The position numbers and the translations under genes are program-made. The notes under the pieces are model-generated. The model was not told where the DNA came from. It made no database searches and saw only the letters and a program-made list of their open reading frames with translations. From Marinobacter caseinilyticus (GTDB lineage Bacteria > Pseudomonadota > Gammaproteobacteria > Pseudomonadales > Oleiphilaceae), in contig NZ_WUQJ01000030.1 of the NCBI RefSeq assembly GCF_011074955.1, positions 57,452 to 121,451 on the forward strand: a stretch of DNA of 64,000 nucleotides, in the 5' to 3' direction. The number at the start of each line of letters is the position of its first letter. Position 1 is the first letter of the stretch. Below are positions 18,929 to 26,278 of the stretch, in pieces.

Positions 18929-19075
18929 AAAATTCCATTGAGGCTGGTGCCGAAAAAGTAAATTTAAATCGGTAATTCGCTGCAAAGATGGCCTGGCAGT
19001 CGAGAGGGCAAGAAGCTACCGGGGAGCCAGCCAACAGGAAGGTGGGCGGGCCCCCGCCAGACAAGTCTGGAAGAT

Positions 19076-20383
19076 TTAGTCGTTGCGGCGGTCAAATACA
19101 CGCTTGGCCTTGCCTTCCGAGCGGGCAAGGCGGTTGGTTTCCACCACCTCGACACGGGTGCTGATGCCGACGTAGGACTTGATGTGATGAGCAAGTTCCT
19201 TGGCTGTCTTGGCCCGCACGTCATCGCCGGAAACGCTTGGTTTGAGTTCAGCCCGGACAGTCACGCAGTCCAGGTTGCCTTCCTTGTAAACCTCAATCTC
19301 GTAATGCGGGGCCAGTGCCTCGCATTTCAGCACCTGTTCCTCGATCTGGCTCGGGAACATGTTCACGCCGCGGATAATCAACATGTCATCACTGCGTCCG
19401 GTAATTTTGTCAATCCGGCGCATGGGTCTGGCGGTTCCCGGTAGTAGGCGGGTGAGATCCCGGGTGCGATAACGCAGGATCGGCAGGGCCACCTTGGTCA
19501 GTGAAGTGAAGACCAGCTCACCGTATTCCCCATCAGGCAGGACTTCACCGGTTTCCGGGTTGATGATTTCCGGATAGAAATGATCTTCCCAGATGGTGGG
19601 CCCATCTTTGGTTTCAATACATTCCATACCGACGCCGGGCCCCATCACCTCGGAAAGACCATAGATATCGAGGGCCTGGATGCCCAGTCGTTGCTCAATT
19701 TTGGCGCGCATTGCGTTGGTCCAGGGCTCTGCCCCGAAAATGCCCAGCCGCAGAGGCAGTTTGTGTGGGTCAAGGCCCTGGCGATCCATCTCGTCGGCAA
19801 TGTTCAGCATGTAGGACGGTGTCACCATGATGATGTCGGGTTCGAAATCTTTGATCAGCTGTACCTGTTTCTCGGTCTGGCCGCCAGACATTGGGATGAC
19901 CGTACAGCCGAGACGCTCGGCACCGTAGTGGGCGCCAAGACCGCCTGTGAAGAGGCCATAACCATAGGCAACATGCACCTTGTCACCGGCATGGCCGCCA
20001 CCAGCGCGAATAGAGCGTGCTACAACGTCTGCCCAAGTGTCGATGTCACTCTGGGTGTAGCCGACTACGGTTGGTTTGCCGGTGGTTCCGCTGGAAGCAT
20101 GCACCCGAACCACGTCGGACATCGGCGTGGCAAACATGCCGAACGGGTAGTTGTCCCGCAAGTCTGCCTTGGTGGTAAACGGTACCCTGGCGAGGTCTTC
20201 CAGGGAGTTGATGTCCATCGGTTTGAGATCGATATCGTCAAAAGCCTTACGGTAAAAAGGCACATTGGTGTACGCGTGAATAAGGCTCCAGCGAAGGCGC
20301 TGAAGCTGCTCGTGGCGGAGCTCGTCAATGCTGGCGGTCTCCATTCGGTCGAGTTTGCCAATTTTCTGGAGGGGTAGGCTCAT
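19076..20383 (-). CDS. paaK: PaaK, phenylacetate-CoA ligase
   Basis: A 435-residue adenylate-forming ligase (E. coli 437) that activates phenylacetate with ATP and CoA. The ATP-binding loop is VHASSGTTGKPTVVGYT near residue 95. Also visible are YGLSEVMGPGVGMEC and a C-terminal lid domain with DDMLIIRGVNMFPSQIEEQVL and final RSEGKAKRVFDRR containing the catalytic Lys. The start at 20383 (MSLPLQKIGK) was chosen; the open frame continues upstream toward paaI without PaaK character. It is third in paaGIK. Confidence 0.95.
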   Translation of the reverse strand: MSLPLQKIGKLDRMETASIDELRHEQLQRLRWSLIHAYTNVPFYRKAFDDIDLKPMDINSLEDLARVPFTTKADLRDNYPFGMFATPMSDVVRVHASSGTTGKPTVVGYTQSDIDTWADVVARSIRAGGGHAGDKVHVAYGYGLFTGGLGAHYGAERLGCTVIPMSGGQTEKQVQLIKDFEPDIIMVTPSYMLNIADEMDRQGLDPHKLPLRLGIFGAEPWTNAMRAKIEQRLGIQALDIYGLSEVMGPGVGMECIETKDGPTIWEDHFYPEIINPETGEVLPDGEYGELVFTSLTKVALPILRYRTRDLTRLLPGTARPMRRIDKITGRSDDMLIIRGVNMFPSQIEEQVLKCEALAPHYEIEVYKEGNLDCVTVRAELKPSVSGDDVRAKTAKELAHHIKSYVGISTRVEVVETNRLARSEGKAKRVFDRRND

Positions 20384-20444
20384 GATCCTGTCCTGCTTTG
20401 TTCTTATAGGGTAATGGTCGGTGTTCTGGTAAGACTGTCGGCGC

Positions 20445-20891
20445 TCATGCATTTTCTTCCGAACCGCGTACCGTGCCGCGAACTTCGTAGGAACGGCCCC
20501 GGAACAGGGCGACCTTGCGCCCGTCCTGATTGGTCAGTGTGATGTCGTAAACGCCAGTGCGGCCACCTCGGGCCTGCTCTTCGGCCGTGGCGATCAGCCG
20601 GTCGCCTTTTTTGGCGCCGTACATGTAATCGATGCTACAGCCGGAGGCGACGGTGGCCCGGTCATAACTGTTGCAAGCGAAAGCAAAAGCGGAATCGGCC
20701 AGGGTAAACAGGTAGCCGCCGTGGCAGGAGCCGTGGCCCTGAATCATGTCGTCGGTGACGGTCATGGTGAGTACCGCTTTGCCGGGGCCTACGGACTCAA
20801 TGCTCATGCCCAGGTTCTGGCTGGCCCGGTCTCGGGCAAACATGGCCTTTGCGCATTCCTCGGCGAGTGTTTGCGGGTCTATATCACTCAT
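20445..20891 (-). CDS. paaI: PaaI, hydroxyphenylacetyl-CoA thioesterase
   Basis: A 148-residue hot-dog thioesterase (E. coli 140). The active-site helix reads GHGSCHGGYLFTLADSAFAFACN, with the conserved HGG and the Asp of LAD. PaaI is regarded as a salvage enzyme freeing CoA from dead-end ring-hydroxylated CoA esters. Between paaG and paaK in the same orientation, 31 nt after paaG. Confidence 0.95.
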   Translation of the reverse strand: MSDIDPQTLAEECAKAMFARDRASQNLGMSIESVGPGKAVLTMTVTDDMIQGHGSCHGGYLFTLADSAFAFACNSYDRATVASGCSIDYMYGAKKGDRLIATAEEQARGGRTGVYDITLTNQDGRKVALFRGRSYEVRGTVRGSEENA

Positions 20892-20922
20892 TAAGAAAAC
20901 CCCGTCTCAGCGCCTGCATAGC

Positions 20923-21714
20923 TTACTTCCCCTTAAAGGCAGGCGTGCGTTTATTCATGAAAGCGGCAACGCCTTCGCGGTAGTCTTCGGTTTGCCCCGC
21001 CATGCGCTGGAGGTCCCTTTCAAGGTTGATCTGTTCTTCAAAGGTATTATTGCTGCTGGCATGGAGGGCGCGCTTGATCAAGGCCAGGCCCTTGGTGGGC
21101 TGAATGGCGAAATGCCGGGCCAGTTTCATGGTTTCTTCCATGATCTGACCATCATCCACGCACCGCCAAATCATGCCCCAGTTCTCGGCCTGCTCAGCAC
21201 TGATCTTCTCCCCGAGCAGGGCCATCCCTTTGGCTCGGGCCATCCCGGCCACACGGGGCAGGGACCAGGTGCCGCCAGAATCGGGCACCAGGCCGAGTTT
21301 GCAGAACGCTTGCACAAAACTGGCAGAGCGGGCTGCCAGCGTGATGTCGCAGGCCAGGGCGATGTTGGCGCCGGCGCCGGCAGCGACACCATTAACGGCA
21401 CAGAGGACTGGCATCGGCAGATCCCTCAAGCTCCGCACTAAGGGGTTGTAATAGTTTTCCAGCGAGGCACCCAGATCTGGTGTTTCCTGGTCCGGGGAAA
21501 CGCTGCGGTCTGAAAGGTCCTGCCCGGCGCAAAAACCCCGACCAGAGCCGGTAATAACCAGGACACGGACAGATTCATCCTTGCGCACAGTGCCGATAGC
21601 ATCGCGCATGCGTTCGTGCATTTCGACATTGAAACTGTTCAGGCTGTCTGGACGGTTCAGGATTAGCAGCGCCACACCCTGATTGATTTCGAGAAGAATG
21701 CTCGGCTGAGTCAT
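20923..21714 (-). CDS. paaG: PaaG, 1,2-epoxyphenylacetyl-CoA isomerase (oxepin-CoA forming)
   Basis: A 263-residue crotonase-fold protein (E. coli 262), identifiable as PaaG rather than PaaF by GRGFCAGQDLSDR, YNPLVRSLRDLPMPVLCAVNGVAAGAGA and KLGLVPDSGGTWSLPRVAG, where the Asp of PDSGG is the PaaG catalytic acid position. It converts the ring epoxide to the oxepin. First gene of paaGIK, facing paaY across an AT-rich divergent promoter. Confidence 0.95.
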   Translation of the reverse strand: MTQPSILLEINQGVALLILNRPDSLNSFNVEMHERMRDAIGTVRKDESVRVLVITGSGRGFCAGQDLSDRSVSPDQETPDLGASLENYYNPLVRSLRDLPMPVLCAVNGVAAGAGANIALACDITLAARSASFVQAFCKLGLVPDSGGTWSLPRVAGMARAKGMALLGEKISAEQAENWGMIWRCVDDGQIMEETMKLARHFAIQPTKGLALIKRALHASSNNTFEEQINLERDLQRMAGQTEDYREGVAAFMNKRTPAFKGK

Positions 21715-22099
21715 GGCTTTGTTGTCCTGTTGTTCATTTGGAAGATAGCTTGAAAGGCGTCTTGGACCGGTACGACACTATCAATTATGAAAATGAGTAT
21801 ATCTTAGTATTGATACCCGTCAATGATTGTAGAGTTCATTTTATGTATCGCTTTTGCTCTGTGTGATGGGAAAATTTTTATATGTTCATGAAAATAATAA
21901 AAAATATTTTATAATCTTTACCGGGCCTTCGGTTTTAGTCGCAGTTTGAGTATGGTTAACGACGTTTTTGTTATGATAATTCCTTCAAAACACGATAATG
22001 TGATACAGAAATTGAGTAAAAATAACTTTTAAGGTCCCATGTTTTTAGTGTGACGCAGGTCCGAGACTGTTGCGGTGCCTGTTAGCTTAGGAGAGCGTT
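21715..22099. promoter_or_regulatory. AT-rich divergent promoter region between paaG and paaY
   Basis: About 385 bp, strongly AT-rich at 21775-22020, with no supported gene. It should carry the leftward paaG and rightward paaY promoters. TATTGATACCCGTCAATG (near 21807-21824) and TGTGATAC (21999-22006) share the core seen at the other paa promoters. paaY has an AGGAG site 6 nt before its ATG. Confidence 0.5.
21997..22011. promoter_or_regulatory. Candidate PaaX-type operator upstream of paaY
   Basis: AATGTGATACAGAAA, about 90 nt before the paaY start, with the same AATGTGATAC core as the second paaA copy. A possible operator; assignment by recurrence only. Confidence 0.4.
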
Positions 22100-22693
22100 A
22101 TGCCCAGTTACAGTATAGAAGGCGTTGTCCCCGTCGTTCACCCATCCGCCTATGTTCACCCGACGGCCGTGCTGATCGGGGACGTCTGGATCGGTGCGGA
22201 GTGTTATGTGGGGCCGGCGGCTTCGCTGCGAGGTGATTTTGGCCGGGTCGTGCTTAAGGACGGCTCGAATATTCAGGATAACTGCGTCATGCATGCTTTC
22301 CCGGGTATGGATACGGTGATTGAGAAAAACGGCCATGTGGGGCACGGCGCGATCCTTCACGGGTGCGTTGTCGGCGAGGACGCAATGGTTGGCATGAACG
22401 CAGTGGTCATGGACGAGGCTTTAATCGCACCCCGTTCCATCGTTGGCGCCGGTGCCTTGGTCAAAGCCGGTTTTAGGTGTGAGCCTGCGTCACTCATCGT
22501 GGGTGCGCCCGCAAAGGTGCTGCGTACGCTGAACGATAACGAGATAGCGTGGAAAGCGAAGGGCACCGAAGAGTACCAGAGACTAACCCGTCGCTCCCTT
22601 GCGAGCCTGGAGGAATGCCAGCCACTCGCGAAGGCGGAGTCTGATCGGCCCAGGGTTGATGCAGGGAGTTACCAGCCCAAACATCAGAGTTGA
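22100..22693 (+). CDS. paaY: PaaY, phenylacetate-pathway thioesterase of the gamma-carbonic-anhydrase fold
   Basis: A 197-residue left-handed beta-helix protein with hexapeptide repeats (IGDVWIGAECYVGPAASLRGDFG, VGHGAILHGCVVGEDAMVGMNAVV) and metal-ligand histidines in VMHAF, GHVGHGA. PaaY is reported to hydrolyse dead-end CoA esters produced when PaaZ is limiting. Length matches E. coli PaaY (196). Divergent from paaG and ends 37 nt from the convergent dehalogenase-like gene. Confidence 0.92.
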   Translation: MPSYSIEGVVPVVHPSAYVHPTAVLIGDVWIGAECYVGPAASLRGDFGRVVLKDGSNIQDNCVMHAFPGMDTVIEKNGHVGHGAILHGCVVGEDAMVGMNAVVMDEALIAPRSIVGAGALVKAGFRCEPASLIVGAPAKVLRTLNDNEIAWKAKGTEEYQRLTRRSLASLEECQPLAKAESDRPRVDAGSYQPKHQS

Positions 22694-22729
22694 TAGGGGT
22701 TGGGGCGTCTCACACCGTCATGGCGTGTG

Positions 22730-23629
22730 TCAGGCCGCCGCCTCTGATTTCAGGGCATCATTGATAATGCGGGCAAAATCTTCAGGGGAATCTTCTTGCA
22801 GGAAATGCCCGCCCCTCAGAGTGATATGGGGCTGGCCATGCGCACCGGGAATGCGTCTTTGCATGCTGCGGTCGCCGCCGCGTGTGATGGGGTCGCCGCT
22901 ACTAAAACACGTAATAAAGGGTTTTTTCCAGTTTTCCAATATCTGCCAGGCGGCTTTATTGGCCAGGCTGGCCGGGTCGTTTGGCGAGAGCGGCACCAGT
23001 TTTGGGAAGGCCCGCGCCCCGGCTTTGTAGGCATCGCCCGGGAAGGGGGCTTCATAGGCTGCCATTTCTGCTTTCGACAGAGTGCGACCGGTTCCCAGCT
23101 GCACAATTCGGCTGATTGGGAACCACGGGCTGTACATGGCAAACGCTTTCCACAGGGTAAATGCGGTCGGTACGGGAGCATCACCGGTGGGCAGCATGCC
23201 GTTGCCGACAATGATGCGCCGGAACCGCTGCGGATGTTCGGCGACGAGCCGGAGGCCCAGTAATGACCCCCAGTTCTGGCACACCAACGTTATATTGTTG
23301 AGATCCAGCGCCTCCAGCCAGTGCGTTAACCAAGCCATGTGGCTGTCATAACTGTAGTCGGCGACGCTGGCGGGTTTGTCCGACTTGCCAAAGCCGATCA
23401 AATCGGGTGCAAGAACGCGGTGACCGGCCTCAGCAACGCGGGGAATCATGTGTCGATAAAGATACGACCACGATGGTTCGCCATGCAGCATAACCACCGG
23501 ATCACACTGTTGTGGACCTTCGTCCACATAATGCATCCGGAGTCCGGGCTGAACCTCAAGGTAATTGGGTGCGAAAGGATAATCCGGCAACCCACCAAAG
23601 CGGGTCTCATCGGTTCTCAGTATACGCAT
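22730..23629 (-). CDS. Haloalkane-dehalogenase-like alpha/beta hydrolase with Asn at the nucleophile position
   Basis: A 299-residue alpha/beta hydrolase of the haloalkane dehalogenase group I layout. HGEPSWSYLYR (49-59) is the oxyanion/halide region; the nucleophile elbow reads CQNWGSLLGLRL with Asn119 where the family has Asp and Trp120 for the halide Trp. Asp246 (SSGDPIT) and His275 (GGHFLQED) occupy the acid and base positions. The Asn codon (AAC, 23273-23275) is read directly from the sequence. The start at 23629 has an AGGACAG site. If the Asn is real, direct dehalogenation is unlikely unless it deamidates; another hydrolase role is possible. Confidence 0.85.
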   Translation of the reverse strand: MRILRTDETRFGGLPDYPFAPNYLEVQPGLRMHYVDEGPQQCDPVVMLHGEPSWSYLYRHMIPRVAEAGHRVLAPDLIGFGKSDKPASVADYSYDSHMAWLTHWLEALDLNNITLVCQNWGSLLGLRLVAEHPQRFRRIIVGNGMLPTGDAPVPTAFTLWKAFAMYSPWFPISRIVQLGTGRTLSKAEMAAYEAPFPGDAYKAGARAFPKLVPLSPNDPASLANKAAWQILENWKKPFITCFSSGDPITRGGDRSMQRRIPGAHGQPHITLRGGHFLQEDSPEDFARIINDALKSEAAA

Positions 23630-23749
23630 ACCATCGACTGTCCTGACTGATTGGGTGCGCGGCCGACATTCTTGGCCATATCCGCACAGCATAAAGCAGA
23701 TGGCGACGCGGTGTGTTTGGTTTGCGTAACAGTGCGTTGCCCTATTGAT

Positions 23750-23998
23750 TCAGGATGCGATCTCTTTCATTTCGTCGGGGCTGTCAAGGGCTGCTATTGC
23801 TGCGTCACAGCTGTTAACGGCCCCACAATCATCGGCGGAACAAAGGGCGATAGTTTGGCACCCAACATCGTAACGGTCCTGGTTATCGTTGCGGAACATG
23901 CGGGTGCGCGACAGAATGGAATTACAGTGGCCGCACAGCAATGTGGGAACAGCCCGACCGGGGGCCAGCGTGGCAATGTAGAGATCCCGTGTTGTCAT
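23750..23998 (-). CDS. Small Cys-containing protein of unknown function
   Basis: An 82-residue frame starting MTTRDLYIATLAPG with a GAGGGA site before the ATG. It contains six Cys, including a CGHC pair and two more near LCSADDC, which could bind zinc or form disulphides. No family recognised. The opposite strand is also open here, but has no ribosome-binding site of similar quality. It lies between the dehalogenase-like gene and another small unknown gene in the same orientation. Confidence 0.45.
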   Translation of the reverse strand: MTTRDLYIATLAPGRAVPTLLCGHCNSILSRTRMFRNDNQDRYDVGCQTIALCSADDCGAVNSCDAAIAALDSPDEMKEIAS

Positions 23999-24078
23999 GT
24001 TTTTTCCCTCATAAATTTAATATTAGGGGCGAAACATGACAATTAAAGGTCGTTAGAGGCAGTGTCCCGTATGCAACC

Positions 24079-24465
24079 TCAGTGGTCGGGGGAGGGATCA
24101 TCATTGCCGGGGAGCGGATTCCGGTTGGAGCGTTTGTCGTCCCAGTCAAGATCTTGTGGGTCATACCAGTCCAGGACCTGCCGGACACGCTTTTGAGTGG
24201 TCACCGACAAGGTGAGCCACAGCGCGGAAAAATCATCAACGCCCTGTTCCCGCTGGCGTATCTGCCGGCTTTGCAAACGTTTGATTATCAGCGGCAGTCG
24301 CAAGGCCTCGCCAAGTTGACCCGGGACAATAACCTCCTGGCCGAGCACTTTTTTTCGGTGTGTTCGTTTTGCCAGGATGTACTGCAAAGCCGAAGCGGCC
24401 TGCAATGCCGTTTCCTCTGTGAACGTTACGATTTCCAATCGATTGACCTGTTTTGCCCCTGTCAC
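24079..24465 (-). CDS. Hypothetical protein, 128 residues
   Basis: A leftward frame with a GTG start at 24465. The product is mostly helical (LQAASALQYILAKRTHRKKVLG, LGEALRLPLIIKRLQSRQIRQ) with an acidic, Asn/Pro-rich tail. The ribosome-binding site is weak (AGGG about 4 nt away). An overlapping rightward frame of similar length exists. I preferred the leftward one for its balanced composition; certainty is limited. Confidence 0.35.
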   Translation of the reverse strand: MTGAKQVNRLEIVTFTEETALQAASALQYILAKRTHRKKVLGQEVIVPGQLGEALRLPLIIKRLQSRQIRQREQGVDDFSALWLTLSVTTQKRVRQVLDWYDPQDLDWDDKRSNRNPLPGNDDPSPDH

Positions 24466-24582
24466 TTGCCCTGATCAATATCGAGCACTCGACATCACAC
24501 TATAACTCGACAGTGATCATGGTGGCCACGGTTGCCGTGGTAGGGTATAACCCGTTTTTGCATGTAAGCACCGACCGGATGG

Positions 24583-25698
24583 ATGCCCGCTATGTACGAA
24601 GCTCTGGAACGCCGCTCTTTTCTCGCGATGCTGGTTTTAGTGTCGCTGGCCTTCATATTTCTCATGAAGCCGTTTTTCGGCCCGATATTCTGGGCGGTCG
24701 CCATCGCATTGATTTTTCACCCGATCCAGCAGTGGCTGACGCTAAAACTGGGACCTCGACCTAACGGTGTGGCGCTGCTGACCCTGCTGATTTGTATGGT
24801 CATTGTGGTGATCCCAGTGATGGTGCTGGTGTCTTCGCTGGTGGCCGAAGGCGTCAGTCTTTATCAACAGATTCAGGCGGGCGAGATACGACCCGGGGAA
24901 TACATTGACCGGGTAAGCAGCTCGTTTCCTGCCATTGAGGGCTTTTTTGCCCAGTTTGACATTGATTTTGCGCAACTGCGGGACCGCGCCGTGAATGCCT
25001 TTGTCGGCGGCAGTCAATTTATGGCGAAACAAGCACTGGGGTTTGGCCAGAATACGTTCCAATTCTTTTTAGGATTGGCATTGATGGTGTATCTGGCGTT
25101 CTTTTTGCTGCGTGATGGGACTCAGTTGGTGGACCTGCTGATTCGGGCGTTGCCATTGGGGGACGAGCGTGAGCGACTGTTGTTTGCGAAATTCGCCGAA
25201 GTGACGCGGGCCACCGTCAAGGGCAATTTACTGATCGCCATTATCCAGGGTGCTTTGGGGGGCATCATCTTCTGGGTGCTGGGCATCAAGGGGGCGGTGC
25301 TCTGGGGTGTGGTGATGGCGATCGTTTCGCTTCTGCCGGCGGTCGGCGCAGCGATTGTCTGGGTGCCAGCCGCATTGTATCTGGCGGCGGTGGGCAACAC
25401 TGTCTCCGCACTGGTACTGACGGCTTTTGGTGTGATTGTCATCGGTCTGGCGGATAACATACTGCGGCCGATCTTTGTCGGCCGCGATACCAAACTACCG
25501 GACTACATTGTCTTGCTTTCGACGCTGGGCGGGATTGTCATGTTTGGCATCAACGGGTTTGTCATGGGGCCTTTGGTGGCGGCCCTGTTCATGGCATTTT
25601 GGGGTATTTTTATTCGTGAATTCAGCGACACCACGTCCCATCACAGGGTGGGTGCCGGTAAGTCAGTACCTCCATCGTCGAATCACTCGGAAGGCTGA
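24583..25698 (+). CDS. AI-2E family transporter (PerM/YdiK/TqsA-like permease)
   Basis: A 371-residue membrane protein with the family pattern: paired N-terminal hydrophobic hairpins (FLMKPFFGPIFWAVAIALIFHPIQQWL), a soluble middle section (residues 85-145) and a C-terminal cluster GALGGIIFWVLGIKGAVLWGVVMAIVSLLPAVGAAIVW and DNILRPIFVGRDTKLPDYIVLLSTLGGI. Despite the name, few members transport AI-2; others move small organic anions or ions. An alternative start at 24592 is possible. Confidence 0.9.
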   Translation: MPAMYEALERRSFLAMLVLVSLAFIFLMKPFFGPIFWAVAIALIFHPIQQWLTLKLGPRPNGVALLTLLICMVIVVIPVMVLVSSLVAEGVSLYQQIQAGEIRPGEYIDRVSSSFPAIEGFFAQFDIDFAQLRDRAVNAFVGGSQFMAKQALGFGQNTFQFFLGLALMVYLAFFLLRDGTQLVDLLIRALPLGDERERLLFAKFAEVTRATVKGNLLIAIIQGALGGIIFWVLGIKGAVLWGVVMAIVSLLPAVGAAIVWVPAALYLAAVGNTVSALVLTAFGVIVIGLADNILRPIFVGRDTKLPDYIVLLSTLGGIVMFGINGFVMGPLVAALFMAFWGIFIREFSDTTSHHRVGAGKSVPPSSNHSEG

Positions 25699-25795
25699 CA
25701 GCCACGAGGAAGGAGAGTGTGCTAGTCTTCTGCGTGCGTGCGCAAAACCTAAGCAGCATGTTCAAAAATACAATAAAAAAGTGCAGGAGAACCCA

Positions 25796-26206
25796 ATGAC
25801 TCAATTATTCTGTGGAAAAGCGAAGCTCGCGGCTGCCGCGATTCTGGCCATCGCGCTTTCAAGTGTAGCCTCTACGGCCACAGCCAACGATACCGTTGCT
25901 CTTAAAAACGCGCTCTACGGTGCCGGGTATACCATTGCGAATGTGAATGGCAGCATGGATGCGGAAACGCGCGCCGCCCTGAAAGCCTTCCAGAAGGATC
26001 GTTCTGATCTGCAAGCTTCCGGGGAGCTGGACAATAGCACCAAGAAGGCTTTGGGAATGGTGAGCGTTCAGCTGGCGGCTTCAGCGGCCCCGGCATCGAA
26101 GGCCGCCGCGCCGGCCAAGGCCGCATCGACCACGAAAAAAGAGCAGGCAGCGGCAAAAGACGATGTGGTGGAAGAAGATGACGACGGTGGTTGGTCGTTT
26201 TTCTAA
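25796..26206 (+). CDS. Exported peptidoglycan-binding-domain protein
   Basis: A 136-residue protein with a Sec signal peptide (LAAAAILAIALSSVASTATAND), then a PG_binding_1-like helical domain (LKNALYGAGYTIANVNGSMDAETRAALKAFQKDR), an Ala/Lys/Pro-rich linker and an acidic end DDVVEEDDDGGWSFF. A GCAGGAGA site 6 nt before the ATG fixes the start. Single-domain members anchor to or sense the cell wall. Followed by a strong terminator. Confidence 0.82.
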   Translation: MTQLFCGKAKLAAAAILAIALSSVASTATANDTVALKNALYGAGYTIANVNGSMDAETRAALKAFQKDRSDLQASGELDNSTKKALGMVSVQLAASAAPASKAAAPAKAASTTKKEQAAAKDDVVEEDDDGGWSFF

Positions 26207-26237
26207 GACGTAATCCAGGCGTCAGCCGATGATCCAG

Positions 26238-26273
26238 AACCCGGGGCTGCCCAGAAAGACGCCCCGGGTTTTT
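26238..26273 (+). terminator. Rho-independent terminator
   Basis: AACCCGGGGC and GCCCCGGGTT form a perfect 10-bp stem with a 13-nt loop, running into TTTTT. It ends transcription of the peptidoglycan-binding protein gene. It ends 6 bp before the convergent ilvD stop and may serve both. Confidence 0.85.
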
Positions 26274-26278
26274 GTCCC

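Larger units (their letters stand above)
18728..19075. promoter_or_regulatory. AT-rich promoter region upstream of paaA
   Basis: About 350 bp between paaK and paaA that are markedly AT-rich compared with the coding DNA around them. No gene is supported. It holds two TRTGATAC motifs (annotated separately) and should contain the paaA promoter. The break splits the paa genes into paaGIK and paaABCDEZ transcription units. The part next to paaK (19000-19075) shows no clear hairpin with a T-tract. Confidence 0.5.

Noticed and set aside
18773..18961. A 62-residue hydrophobic rightward frame upstream of paaA
   Set aside because: It lies in AT-rich promoter DNA, has no ribosome-binding site and contains the candidate operators; hydrophobicity is explained by T-rich codons.
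24082..24474. A 130-residue rightward frame opposite the small unknown gene
   Set aside because: Its translation is less protein-like (Cys-rich end, no start signal) than the leftward frame, though neither is secure.
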